Shown piece after piece: positions 35,594 to 47,395 of a stretch of 64,000 bases of DNA. The notes beneath the pieces were generated by a model that did not search any database, was not told the origin of the DNA, and worked only from the letters and a program-made list of their open reading frames with translations. Position 1 is the stretch's first letter. The number at the start of each line of letters is the position of its first letter. The translations under genes and the position numbers were made by a program. Source of the DNA: Diphasiastrum complanatum (Eukaryota > Streptophyta > Lycopodiopsida > Lycopodiales > Lycopodiaceae); contig CM055111.1 in assembly GCA_029204225.1 (NCBI GenBank), forward strand, positions 17,965,019-18,029,018. Direction: 5' to 3'.

Positions 35594-36750
35594 GATTCTA
35601 ATGTTTCTTCAACTTTTAGGTTCTGTCCTAAAGCACTTAGCACTCACTTTTCTCTCAACAAATGATAGATAAAGAGATCTATGAAGATTTAGGACCCTAA
35701 AACACTTCTATCTTGAACCTAGATGGTTTCCAAGCATAGAAAGGAAGATTGAAACACATGCAACACTTTGCACACACTAAGAATGGATTACAAAATCAAA
35801 CCAACCTGAACACACTCTTGCTTAAGCTCTCAAACTTTCCAGCAAGTGACCAAATCAAGTTATGGTGTGAAGAGTTACTTGCATTCTTAGAAAATACCCA
35901 ACTAGGATGCCAAGATTACCTAGTAATGAACAAACTTGATCAACATATGATCAACACACTAAGATATTGATTCAACCTGTAAAACCACATGTAAACCACA
36001 CTTCTAAAAGTTTATAAACTCCAGAAAGTGATAAATACAAGATTTAGAGGTGAATGAATGAGCACACTTAGTGAATCACAAGACTAGCTTCACTGTCTTG
36101 TCAAATCTTGGTGTTTAGATGTAGATCTAAGATCACTTCACATGAGAATGTTCCTCAACCTGTTAAGAACCTGAAAACACACTTGCATAATGGTTAACAC
36201 CTTCCAGCAAATGCTCCAATCAAATTACATAAGGAGAGTTACTTACATGCTCAACAAAGTACACCAAAATTTATGCCAAAATTGATGACAATCTTTACAA
36301 TATGCTCTTCACAATGGAGCTTACAATATGTTCACCCAAAAAAGGGGATCTTTCATCCAAATGGGAGCTTTGCTCATCCTTTAGGAGAATTACAACTCAC
36401 TCAAAAGAGCATTTGTCATCCACTTAAGGAGAAGTTTCATCCACTTAAGGAGAGTGTTCATCCAATTATGGAGATTGTCAACAATAGGATTGAAAAGAAC
36501 ATTGTTAGTATTGAATATGCACAAGCCTCACAATTACAAATGATTAGGTGTTATGATCTGATCCAAAATAGTTTCTTTTCAGCCTCTGATCTTCAATAGA
36601 CCTGAAATATGCTTTTGATCCACAAGTTCAACTCACAAAACAAAGGTTAGTAAGATTTGATCAACAAAGCAATGCAAAATCATGCTAGAACTTGATCAAA
36701 CATCCAAATATCACCAAAAATGGAATACTTACTATAAATAGAAGCCAACC
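35594..36750 (-). other. Untranslated leader of the intact copia element
   Basis: About 1.15 kb between PBS and gag start, with no conserved frame. 36,340-36,480 holds short tandem motifs (TTCATCCACTTAAGGAGA type). Confidence 0.8.
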
Positions 36751-36763
36751 AGCTCTGATACCA
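36751..36763 (-). other. tRNA primer-binding site (initiator Met)
   Basis: TGGTATCAGAGCT on the minus strand, directly adjoining the 5' LTR. It complements the 3' end of initiator tRNA-Met. Confidence 0.95.
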
Positions 36764-37418
36764 TGTGAAAAATACAGATCCTAAGTGGATCTAAACTCCA
36801 AGATCATTGGCTTGAATGCTTGCACTCCAAACTACATAAGCTAGGAATTGGCAACACATTCTATGCTACCTAGAATGCAAAGAACTTGATCAAAAAGCAT
36901 TTACCACAAATGGAAACTTCCATAAACATCAAGTGCGGCCCAAAATAGCATTATACAGTCCATAATACATCAGCCTAACACTTTTGGAAAGCACCTAAGA
37001 TCATACACAATAGCTTGAAGACAATACACACAACAATGCTCTCAATGGAGGAAGAAACAATGACAATGATCTATTGATCTCAATGAAGCATACAAAAGGT
37101 TTCTCCAACCTGTTCTCCACGACTTCCCTACTATTTATGGATGAGGAAGATGACTCTCTCTCCTCTCTCTAGAAGGTACTTGACCCTAGATATTCCCTAT
37201 ATAGGAAAAATAGCTAAAAATGGCTTATATGACCAAAATACATCAAAATGGTCTCATTTTGAAGGGTATGAAGTTTGACACTTCATCATACTGAAAAAAT
37301 AAAGTAAATAAAAACATTGTGGCCTGGTTCACACGTGCAAAACTCTAGAACCAAAACTATTTACAATTTTAGCCAATTTAGGCCTCAAACTAGCTAGGAA
37401 ATGTTGACAATTTTCACA
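36764..37418 (-). repeat. 5' LTR of the intact copia element
   Basis: 655 bp, TGTGAAAA to TTTTCACA on the plus strand. A TATA-like CTATTTAT/TATAGG region lies in the U3-side half. Confidence 0.97.
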
Positions 37419-39801
37419 TCATTTAAATAGCCACTCAATTCCAAGCCATGGAATATCGGTGCCATGTAGTCCTCATTCTGAAATTTTGGTGAATGCCTTG
37501 ATCGACTTTCTTTGAGCATAACAATTTTCTCATTTTGATGACCCATAGTTGATTGATCATTCACCAGATTAATGCATCGATGTAGGTCAAGTTCCGAACT
37601 TTGATGGTTGAAGTTAAACTCAAAAGGATGTTCAATTATCTTCCCATTCTGATCTAAATCTCAACTTTCGTTTGAATCCTGATTTTTACCATCTGTTGTT
37701 GCAACTTGGTCCGAATCTTGAATTGGACTTTTGTTGTCTGCAACTATATCTGGACCTGGGACTTGACTTTCATTGTCGCTTTGCTCATCCGAATCATTGT
37801 CCTTGCTTCGCTCATCCGCTTCGTTGTTGTCACTTTGCTCATTAGACTCATTGTTGGGATCATCTTCATCTTCATAAGTTTCTTCCTTTTCATTCCCATT
37901 GTCCATCTGTTGATGCTTTAGTATATACACTCACTAAGTTCTGAATTTGCATCTTCATTTTCTCAAACCACCTAGATTGTTCTTCTTTCCTTTCAGCTTC
38001 CAGCTTAAGCCTTTCTTCTCGTTGCTCGTACTTTAAAACATATTCCATAGTTTTCCTTAATCGAAACCCAGGCTGGAGAGAAGTAGTTTGTAGATAGTTT
38101 TCTACAATACTCCGATATTCAGGATGTAAGCCATATATACTTCTTAGTGCTCCATTTCACTTGACCATTGGAAGCTCATTTTCATCGTTGAAACTTGTTT
38201 GTGAAGAAGTAGATCTAGATGAGCTATATTCAGATGCATTAGTCTCTTGATTAATGTGCTCATCAATTTCCATCATCTCTTTTAAGCCTTGACGTAGACG
38301 ACGAGGTAATTGCTTTATATGAGGACCGTTGTATTGCATTCGTCGTCTACGTCGACCATTATGAGGATTATTGTCTCCAACGCTAAATGAGGATGAAGAA
38401 TCCTATATACCAAAATAACAAGAAGTAGGTTGAAACAATGCTAGATAAACATTTTCTTCCAATACTTGATAAATGTTGCATATGAATATAAATTACCTCT
38501 TTGTTTAAAAAGTATGAACATACCAATGTATCTATCAGACCATTTTTCTTTTCAACTTGTTAATATTCAATGGACTCAAAGAATTGCACGCTTCTACATA
38601 TTTACATATTTATGGATTTCACATTCATTAGCTTTCACTTATTATCTTATGTAAACATCTAGGCAAATGGCGAATAATGCTCCTAACATTTGACATATTT
38701 AATGACACAAACCAAATACAAGATGCATGGATTATACATCTCTGCATATCAACAGAATTTAAATCTTCACATTTGACTTATTATCTTCTGCAAACATTTG
38801 GATAGAGGATGGTTGAAACTATACTTGATGAACAATTCCTCCCCAAACCTAATAGATCTAGTGGCACAGACCATTACATAAGTGCCCTTTACATTCCTAG
38901 TAAAACATTATTCTTTTCCATTGGTGCATTCTTCAAAATCACAATTTGTCAATAGAGGGTGGCCAATGGAACTATATATATATGCAGCAATGTTTCCGTG
39001 CATATCTGGATGTCCATCAATGTATGTACAATTTTCCCTTGAGATGTTGCCTCCTTGCATGCGTTGCTCCTCTAAAGAACAAGCATTTCAATTCAAGCCA
39101 TATACTTGCATCCTCCATTGGTGATGACACAAAGCATGCCAATCACCCCAATTGTATTGATGTCTTGCATATGGCATCAATGTCACAACACTATTTAGAG
39201 GGACCTCAATACTACTACTCAATGCAAAAAGGCCCAAACCAGCCTCAGGAAAGTGTTCACTAGGCATGATCTTGTACATTCGACCCCAATACATAAATGG
39301 TGTTCCATTTAATGGTAATGGTGATTGGACTGGCCAACACGAATATCTACTTCTAATGAAAGTTTTACTAATGGTTGCAAGCTAGGTGGAAGAGGAAGAT
39401 CATACAAAGAACCTAGAATGTCTTTTGACACATCAACAGTGTGTAGAAATTTGCAATTATCTTTCAAACTAGTCATAGTACGTCCAAGACGTGTTCTCCT
39501 TTTCAAAGGGTGGTCAAGTTTGTGGAATCCACGTGGAGTATCGTCTCATGTGCAACATCTAGGATAGGTGTGGTTGGGTGGTAAGAATGTTCTAGAGATT
39601 TGGAGACATGGATTGAATCACAAGGCATTGATGAAGTAATTATATCATGCAAGGGGTCATCATCTAAGACCAATAATGATCCAAAATCAATATTCATGTG
39701 ATTTATCCTATCAATAATATTCTCGATCTCTCTTGCAACTCTTTTCCTTGAAACCAACTTATGTTCCTTCTTCTGCAAAAGTTCAAAATGTTAGATGTAT
39801 C

Positions 39802-39805
<4 letters not shown>

Positions 39806-39884
<79 letters not shown>

Positions 39885-39962
39885 CATGAAACATAAATTA
39901 ATATATAACACAAATCATAAACCGGCAGCATGAAACACACACACGCACACACACAAACACAC

Positions 39963-40020
<58 letters not shown>
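39806..40020 (+). repeat. (CT)n and (CA)n microsatellites, expanded
   Basis: CT 39,806-39,880 and CA 39,936-40,020, counterparts of the shorter tracts at 23,376-23,505. They sit in the intron between exons 2 and 3 of the SET gene. Confidence 0.95.
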
Positions 40021-40023
<3 letters not shown>

Positions 40024-40458
40024 AAACACACTTCATGAGAACATTATAGAGTGCTAATCAAAACTCCCGAACCACACAATCATATCCTACTCCAAAATGT
40101 CACCACATGCTCCCTCCTTGCGGCGTTTGCGCTTTTTTGTGGAACTCATCTTCCAACAAAAGCATTTGAACCACGCCTTTAACTAAAGAAAAAAATGGCT
40201 TCACACCTTCCTAGAATTGGGAGTGTTGGTTACTTTTAACTCTCTCTCTAGTGTTCGGAAAACTTTTTTGAGGTTTTCCTCAAAAATCCCATATCTTAAG
40301 GAGTATTCCGGCTACTGACAGGGGATATGCTTCTACTTGCCGGTTTTCCTCTATAAAATCTCAAATTTATCACGTAAAATATCCTACAAAATTTTGTAGT
40401 TGTCAGATTTGGGGAAAAGATGCCGGTTCCATTCCTTAAGAATGCTGACTTTCCTCAA

Positions 40459-40461
<3 letters not shown>

Positions 40462-40516
<55 letters not shown>
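40462..40516 (+). repeat. (CT)n microsatellite
   Basis: Uninterrupted CT tract, counterpart of 23,944-24,019. Confidence 0.95.
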
Positions 40517-40518
<2 letters not shown>

Positions 40519-41616
40519 CGTGAATGAGTCTATTATGGGTGATTGGATATGGAAATCAAGATAAACTACATCTAATTCAAGTGAAAATTGACAAATTCTA
40601 ACATGTGACAAAAATTGACAAAATAGTCTTTGTACATTTAGTGCATTTGCAACCTTATTTGTGATGGAGTGGTGTCTTGGCTTTCCAAAGAGCAATATAC
40701 TATATCGCAATCCTCAACCAAATCAGAGTACATCACTATTACAAATAAAAAAATTATGACATAAATCAATATACATACATGTGATGGATCAATAGGCGGT
40801 CTACGTCGACTGATGGAAGAGCTTGAAGATGAACCAGTCAATAGTTGTTCATTATACTTTATTCTTGCTTGTTCCTTTTTTCTGTGATAGAGCTCAATCT
40901 TTATGTTTTCTCCAAATCATGTGGAGGTACGATAATTTTCCTAGAAAAAAAAAATCATAATTCCAATCAAATGTTATTGAAGGAATAAATTTGCAAGAAA
41001 AATTATACACTCATATTCAAATAACAAATAAAGTGCAATTGATGTCAATATCAATAACAATATATACCTGCTATTGCGATCATGAGATGAATCGCTATCT
41101 GATGATGATGACATCATCGATGACATATACACACTGTACCCAGCTACTCTACACCACATCATAAGTAATCATTATGAGACTGTATGTACTGAACAAATAT
41201 AATAAAATTTGTTAAAGACATGCCAACATCTAATCCATGTATATTCTAGTTATGCTTAATGTAAATCTAATATTCTAGTAACATTTCTACCAATTTGACA
41301 TAATATTACGTCATAAAACCTTAAAAAACTTGTCAAATTACTTGTTTAATAATAATATGTACTATTTCTTATCTCTTGATTTTGTCTTGTATGTCAAATC
41401 TCAAGAAAAATAAAATTTATAACAATATAAAACTAGTTTTAACAATTAAATACTACCATAATGATCTTTGAATTGATTTTTTTATGTTCCATCATATTAA
41501 AAAATATATTTTATGTAAAATCCTACAGTAAAATATTCTCATAAAATCTAGAAAAGATTATGATAGTGAGATTGTTAATTTTTTTTATTACTAAACTATG
41601 TTTTTTTGTTGAATGT

Positions 41617-41995
41617 AGCTTAGTGATTTTGGAAGACACATGACCACCACGTAGTACAAACAAGGTTTTGATCATGGATATGTCGGCCTTAAGGCTTTTA
41701 TGGAATCCCATGGATTGTTTTCAATCGTAAACTCTTAACTCTTATTGTTTCGTGATTGTTTACTTTGTGGTTTACAAGTAAGTTTAATTTCAATTTAATT
41801 GAATCTTTCGATTCTATTTTGTAGAGAGGCTCTACAACTTCAAGCGTTCGTGATGTGGAAGAAAGTCTGGAAAATATTGAGGAGCAAAATGTGGAAGAGA
41901 ACATGAATGAGAGCGAAGGGGAGTTTGAAGATGTGGACACCAACGTACACCTACAAGACGAAGGAAGCGAAGAGGGAGGAAGTGATGATGAGTAG
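41617..41995 (+). pseudogene. Last two exons of a Transposase_24-like gene, copy 2
   Basis: Counterpart of 25,018-25,397, with the same in-frame stop after DFGRHMTTT and the same acidic tail ending EEGGSDDE and TAG. The stop therefore predates the duplication. Confidence 0.55.
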
Positions 41996-42679
41996 AGTTT
42001 CTAAATTAAATGTAAGGCCTTGTAGAAGGCAATGTTTGAAGGGAGAATTTATTCTCTCATCAATGTACTCTTTTTTAAATCAATCAATATAATGTTTTGG
42101 CACCACATCATTCTTGCAAAAAATTTGAATGCATATATTTTTAATTCATGAATGCAAATGTATAGTCTATTGAATGTGCATCTATTGAATGCAAGTGTAT
42201 TTATTGATGTATTCAATGCAATGTATAGTCTATTTATTGCACATCTATGGAATGCAATTGTATCTATTGATGAATTCAATGTAATGTATCGATTTTAGCA
42301 CATGATTTGCATGGCAAATGAATCAAAATAAATGTGAATTTACCGTTACTATTGTATCTCCATTGTTTTTAATCTTTGCTTTTCCTTTTGCATGCACTTG
42401 ATCTTTCAATCCTTTGCAATGAAAGCTCTTTTTTCATTTTTCATATCCAAGCCTACATCACAAACAAAATATATCTTAAAACATATGATCACAAAACACA
42501 TACTATTAACATCCATCAATGAAAAAATCCTAAACACTATCAATCTTCTCACTCACATTCATCCCCATCTCATCCTCACTCCCATCTATACTCTCTTTTT
42601 CTCTCTCACACACAACAGGAAAAGGAAGTCGACCTCTAGTTTAGGAGTGAACCACATTTTGGTTTGTGCCAAATCTTTT

Positions 42680-43165
42680 TTCTTTTGGGTCAAAAAAATC
42701 TGCATGGATTATCCATGCAAAATCTAGAGACTTAATCGCATGGATACCGCGTGGATAAAAAAATTTATCCATGCGGTATCCATGACCCCAGCTCTCTGGA
42801 TTTCACGTGGATAAAAACATTTCGTGTGGATAATCCACGCGTGGATAATTTGCCACGCAATATCCACGCAAAAGTTGAGCCTTTTTTTAAAAAATCTTAC
42901 TATGGCGTGGATTATCCATGAGAAATAAAAATTCACATTTCTGTCTTCGGGTGTCAAAGGTTTGCCCGGCTGCCGGTTGTCGGAGTTGGCGTGGATAATC
43001 CACGTAGTTTGAATTTCATGACATCCGGCCGATCTGCTGCTGGAAATGACACTTGCGTGGAACATCCATGCATCGTATCTATGCGTATATCCATGCCTAT
43101 CCACGACTATATCCACGCGAAAATTTTTTGCCCGTGCCTCCTCCTTTATGTTGTGCGTGGATATT
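42680..43165. repeat. Dense palindromic GTGGAT/ATCCAC motif field
   Basis: About twenty copies of CGTGGAT, CATGGAT or their complements in under 500 bp, many arranged head to head as GCGTGGATAATCCACG. Clusters of short palindromic repeats are typical of the subterminal regions of CACTA elements, where the element's own DNA-binding protein acts (family knowledge). Assignment here is inference; no CACTA end was located. Confidence 0.7.
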
Positions 43166-43264
43166 TGCTACATGTGTTCTTGTGACATTTAATTCCATAT
43201 CGTTCAGTACAAAAAATACAATGCACTGTGTGGACGCATGGATGACACTTTCGTACATAGCATA

Positions 43265-44158
43265 TTGACAAAAATAGAAATACGTACGATTGTGGAGTCA
43301 TGGCAAATTTTACCCAAGAGAGTCGAGCAAGCACAACGGACACCAGTTTACTCTCTTTTCAACTTGATTATTGTGGGACAATCAATGGCATCTTTGAAGT
43401 TGGATTTAGACAATTCAACTTTTTCATATTTGATGTCCAATGATTCAAAGTTATTTGCAATGGTCCCAATGCAACTGTCAAAGATGAGAATCATTATTTT
43501 GCCATTGAACCTGCCAAGCTTTGGACAGATCAAAGCGATACATTTGTTTTTCATCAACCATGTGAGCAGGTATATTTCTTCTATGTCTTCAAGATGTCTA
43601 TGCTCTTTTGTTGTCAATCAGTCGATTTTCAGTGTACTGCAAAAAATGTATATTGTATATAGTAATACCCAAGCAATTGTAACAAAGCTATGGATATTAA
43701 CTACGAGTCAATGTTTATGGTAACATCGATCAATTACAAGTGGTCTTTCACCCCGATCGTTCCAGATGGTCGTACGTGATTCAAGTCGCTCCTCGAAGTA
43801 AAAGAATTTTTGAAGATAGAGATGTCGTGGAGGACGTGGCGCTACTAGTTGATGCACCTCATGAACAAGATCGTGATGATGGATTCGATAACACATTTTT
43901 GGAGGATGATCATGTGCAAGCTTCACAAGCTAATGATGATGTTAGCGCGATGCATCATCATCAGATGGATCAACGACACACGACACACCTTCTTGGTCTC
44001 ACTCGTTGCAACCGTCGCCATTAGCTTTTGAAGATCAACTTATTTATGATGAAGCTATAAGAGATATTTGGATAGAACTAGAGATAGACTCATTTGGTTT
44101 GGCAGGTTTGTCACATGATGATGTAGAAAATGATAACAATGAACTACCAAATAAATAA
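43265..44158 (+). pseudogene. CACTA transposase C-terminal exons (DUF4216-like)
   Basis: An exon from about 43,265 to 43,575 reads DCGVMANFTQES, LDYCGTINGIFEVGF and NHYFAIEPAKLW, then VFHQPCEQ. This is the shape of the DUF4216 region at the C-terminus of plant CACTA transposases. One Trp codon has become TGA near 43,440. After an intron, an exon from about 43,738 encodes VVFHPDRSRWSYVIQVAPRSKRIFED and an acidic tail. Beyond a frameshift near 43,950 the tail continues as FEDQLIYDEAIRDIWIELE, ending TAA at 44,156-44,158. The preceding exons are missing here. They may correspond to the gene that breaks off at 18,815. Confidence 0.75.
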
Positions 44159-44536
44159 GTGACACAATACGATGTATTTTAACTCATTGTAATATTAATC
44201 ATATTGCTCATAGATGCAATAACACTTTATTAATTGACTAGTTGACATCGAATAAAAAGTAGATGCATGTGAGTACACAATTTGTGATCATCATTTTTTT
44301 GTGATACATAAATTTCTTTATTCACTTGTGCATATGGCAACCAATGTTGATAGAAAATGGAGTTCAATGTGTTGATAGGTAACAAATTCCAAAAGTGAGA
44401 TCCATTTACATTCTGTTTTATACCATGGTTTATACCGAGGGGCCTCTTTTTCATCAGTCTCGGTATTACCCTCGGTTAGCAGAGTGTCTAGAGATGCCTC
44501 TGGCCACCTGGACTCTCTCTATAACCCTCTCTATAA

Positions 44537-44787
44537 ATGTCTCAAAACAAGTTCAAATTTGGTAGGCTTATTCTTGATGAGGATGGTTTGGATGTTCAAG
44601 ATGAAAATGATGATGATTTTGTGTTGTCTTCATACATGCTTGCTAATGATGGAGATCTAGATCCATGGTGGATTGATAGTGGAGCAAGTTCACACATGAC
44701 TATTTACAAAGAGTACTTCTGTTGTGTCAATGTAGCATAGGGTTTGAACGCTGGGAGCGTCAACCCCGCCTTCACCTGCATAGCAAA

Positions 44788-44839
<52 letters not shown>

Positions 44840-45036
44840 CCTAGGTCAAGAGAGGCTTTGGGGGCTTGAGCGCCTACTCAAAGCTATTCACACCCAACCT
44901 AGGAAGGAGAGAGAGAAAGAGAGGAGAGATAGAAGGCCTTGGCTAGGAAAGGCTTTGACAACGGCGCCATTGTTGTGTCGTCAATGTAGCATAGGGTCCG
45001 AACATTGGGAAGCGTCAACCCCGCCTTCACTTGCAT

Positions 45037-45091
<55 letters not shown>

Positions 45092-45247
45092 CTAGGTTGA
45101 GAGAGGCTTTGGGGGCTCGAGTGCACCCAAAGCTATTCACACCCAACTTAGGAAAGAGAGAGAGAAAAAGAGATGACAAATAGAAGGCCTTGGCTAGGAA
45201 AGACTTTGGGGGCGACTCGAGCACCTACCCAAAGCTATTCGATCCTA

Positions 45248-45278
<31 letters not shown>

Positions 45279-46246
45279 CGCTTTGATTGAGAATGTCAAA
45301 TGAGTAAAGATGGTGCACTTCTCACTTCTTTGTTGGCATATGGAGATGACAAGAGGGTGATTTACACCGCCAATATTGATGGTGAGTGTGCAATCAAAGG
45401 GATTGGCACAATTCATATTTCTCTCTCTACAAATAGAAATGTTCATTTTAAGGATGTTTTGTTCATTCTATTTATTACCAAGAATTTACTTAGTGTGAGT
45501 CAATTGCTAAGTAAAGGCCTCAAAGTTGAGTTTGATGGAGATGCTTGTATGATCAAAAAGAAGGATATCTTGATTGAAAAAGGTAAAAAACAAGGAAAGT
45601 TGTTCAAATTAGCTGCTTGTATTATTGCTAACCAAGTTGGATGTGTTGCACGAGAGCAAATACCTATTCAAGAGGTTTGTCATAAGACACTTCAACTTCA
45701 AGTTATTGGAGGTAATGGCTAGGAAGCAAGTTGTGATTGGTCTTCTAAGTTCCTTAAGTAGCATCAATCATGTTTGTGAGTCTTGTGCTTTGTCAAAGTC
45801 TCATAGACAACCTTATACTAGATCTACATCTATATCTATAAAGCCTTTTCAAGTTGTACATTCGAATATTCATCAAATTAGCAATAGTGGAGCTAAGATG
45901 TATGTAACTTTCATTGATGATTTTAATAGATTTTGTTGGATGTATCTACTAAAGAGCAAAGATGAAGTGTATGATGTCTTTGTTACGTTCAAGAATGCAA
46001 GGGAGAATCAATTTTCCACAAGGATCAAGTGCTTAAGGAGTGACAATGGTGGAGAGTACATATCTACCAAGTTCAAGGCCTTTTGTGATGAGCATGGGAT
46101 CAAGAGACAGTATACAACACTAAGGACTCCACAACAAAATGGAGTGGCTGAAAAGAAGAAAAGAACTTTATGTGAAAGTGCCAAAGCCATGAGGTTAAGT
46201 GCTAAACTTGATAAGCCATTTGGGGATCAAGCATTGTTGTGCGCTG
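44537..46246 (+). pseudogene. Copia protease-integrase relic, related to the intact element
   Basis: Protease region with DPWWIDSGASSHMT near 44,660-44,705, interrupted by a GA-rich tandem repeat (44,721-45,275). It resumes as YTANIDGECAIKGIGTI...LLSVSQLLSKGL (from 45,300). The integrase core follows from 45,715 (CESCALSKSHRQPYTRS, YVTFIDDFNRF, LRSDNGGEYIS, RTPQQNGVAEKKKRTL). It is close in sequence and order to residues 300-630 of the intact polyprotein at 31.6-35.6 kb. Frame breaks occur near 45,690. Homology ends near 46,246 and unrelated sequence follows. RT and RNase H are absent. Confidence 0.88.
44721..45275 (+). repeat. ~250-bp tandem repeat with internal (GA)n
   Basis: Unit 1 (44,721-44,970) and unit 2 (44,971-about 45,210) share TCAATGTAGCATAGGGT, AACCCCGCCTTCAC, a GA tract, GAGAGGCTTTGGGGGCT and GAAGGCCTTGGCTAGGAAA. 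A partial third unit ends in (GA)n to 45,273. The complement of the start (GTTCAAACCC) resembles a Pol III B box, so the unit may derive from a SINE; this is weak. Confidence 0.85.
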
Positions 46247-46848
46247 ATTTCTGTTGGAAATTAAGCCCACAATTGCCTCCTTGGTTAATGACTAATTTCT
46301 ATTTCATGATTCTTCCTGCATGTTTATTGATCATTGATCTAGGGTCAGGTGAAACCAACTTTGGTTCTACGTCTGCTTATCTGATACCTATAGGAATCAC
46401 AAATTTAGACAACCAATTTATTTGAAGAACGTCTACAACGGGCTTCCGGTTGATCTCCAGCAAAGGAGGGTAACCAATCCTATCATAATTTCAAGTTCAT
46501 GTTAAGCTCAATAACCTGAAGTCATTGAATACTTGGCCATCTTCACAAAATTAACATTAAGAACAAGTCTGCAGAAATACATTACTTTTTTTACAGTTTG
46601 CAGAAATACATTATGTTTTTAACAGCTTCGGCTTTTTCTCATTTCTCCGATATGCGATACTTGCATAGTTCAAAAGTTTAGCTTGTGCAATTCAAAAGTT
46701 TAACTATTTTCAACACCTTCGGCTTTTTTGCATTTTTCCGAAAAATGTGAAGAGAGAGAAAATTTCTGAAGGTCATCTACTTTCATGAGTTAAACTGTTT
46801 TCAAGACATCTTTGCCTTTTTAAGGGCACCTTCGGCTTCTTGCAAAAA

Positions 46849-46918
<70 letters not shown>

Positions 46919-47390
46919 AAAATCTCGAAGGTCGTCTAAACTAAATGAGGAACATTCCAGTGACGTCCTCGTCTGCATCAACGATAATGAACGATAATGA
47001 TTCATTGACCGTATATACTATGTATAGTTGTCACAAAAGCCATATACTTTCAAGTACAATGACTTTCCTAATTAGGTGACAAGCATTCAATGTAATTAAT
47101 ACACGGATGCGGAGGACATAGTTCAAAAAAGATAATCTTTGTTACTCTACGGAGTGGACAAACACACCTCTAGAAATTACAAATGCATCGCTCCATTGAA
47201 TAGCTTTAACCAATATATGAGTTACACATATGTACTTTATACCTTACTAAGGTAAATTTAACTATGAGTTTAAATTACTCTAGTTTAAGATTGCGATTCG
47301 AATGTAGTCGATTCGTGTAAGTGACTTGTTAGTGCATCGTCCTTGTAAATAAAACTTCAAATACATAACTAATAGACCTTCAATTATATT
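46247..47390. other. No recognisable gene
   Basis: AT-rich DNA with repeated CACCTTCGGCTTTTT motifs at 46,625-46,840 and a (GT)n(GA)n microsatellite at 46,849-46,914. Confidence 0.6.
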
Positions 47391-47395
47391 TGAAT

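Larger units (their letters stand above)
30985..37423 (-). mobile_element. Intact young Ty1/copia retrotransposon
   Basis: Complete element of 6,429 bp (30,990-37,418), flanked by the 5-bp target duplication TCATT (30,985-30,989 and 37,419-37,423). Its two 655-bp LTRs differ at only three positions that I can find. The order on the minus strand is 5' LTR, PBS, ~1.15-kb leader, one gag-pol frame, polypurine tract, 3' LTR. All motifs expected for autonomous transposition are present. Confidence 0.97.
38760..41126 (-). pseudogene. SET-domain gene, copy 2 (5' exons intact, SET broken)
   Basis: Exon 1 is 41,126-41,068, a Ser/Asp-rich start ending SSHDRNSR at donor AGCAG|GTATAT. Exon 2 is 40,881-40,779 (KKEQARIKYNEQLL, SSSSSSISRRRPP). 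Exon 3 starts at 39,772 (KKEHKLVSRKRVARE). Phases 2, 0 and 0 match at all three junctions, which supports the model. The SET frame starts near 39,294 with MYKIMPSEHFPEAGLGLFAL but meets a TGA near 39,088 (Ser codon TCA in copy 1). A second stop lies near 38,910 and YINSS has become YIYSS. One extra Ser codon is present in the run near 39,215. This copy is therefore a pseudogene despite better-preserved 5' exons. Confidence 0.65.
28811..42257. repeat. Segmental duplication, block copy 2 (with nested copia)
   Basis: Second copy of 18,816-25,658, split by the copia element at 30,990-37,418 (plus its TCATT duplication). On the left it continues without a break into the gypsy RT, so this is the more original arrangement at that end. 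It retains the first exon of the SET gene (41,068-41,126), deleted in copy 1, but has more lesions in the SET domain. Confidence 0.92.

Noticed and set aside
43238-43723. 161-residue plus-strand frame in the CACTA tail
   Set aside because: Wrong frame; the neighbouring frame carries the DUF4216-like motifs.
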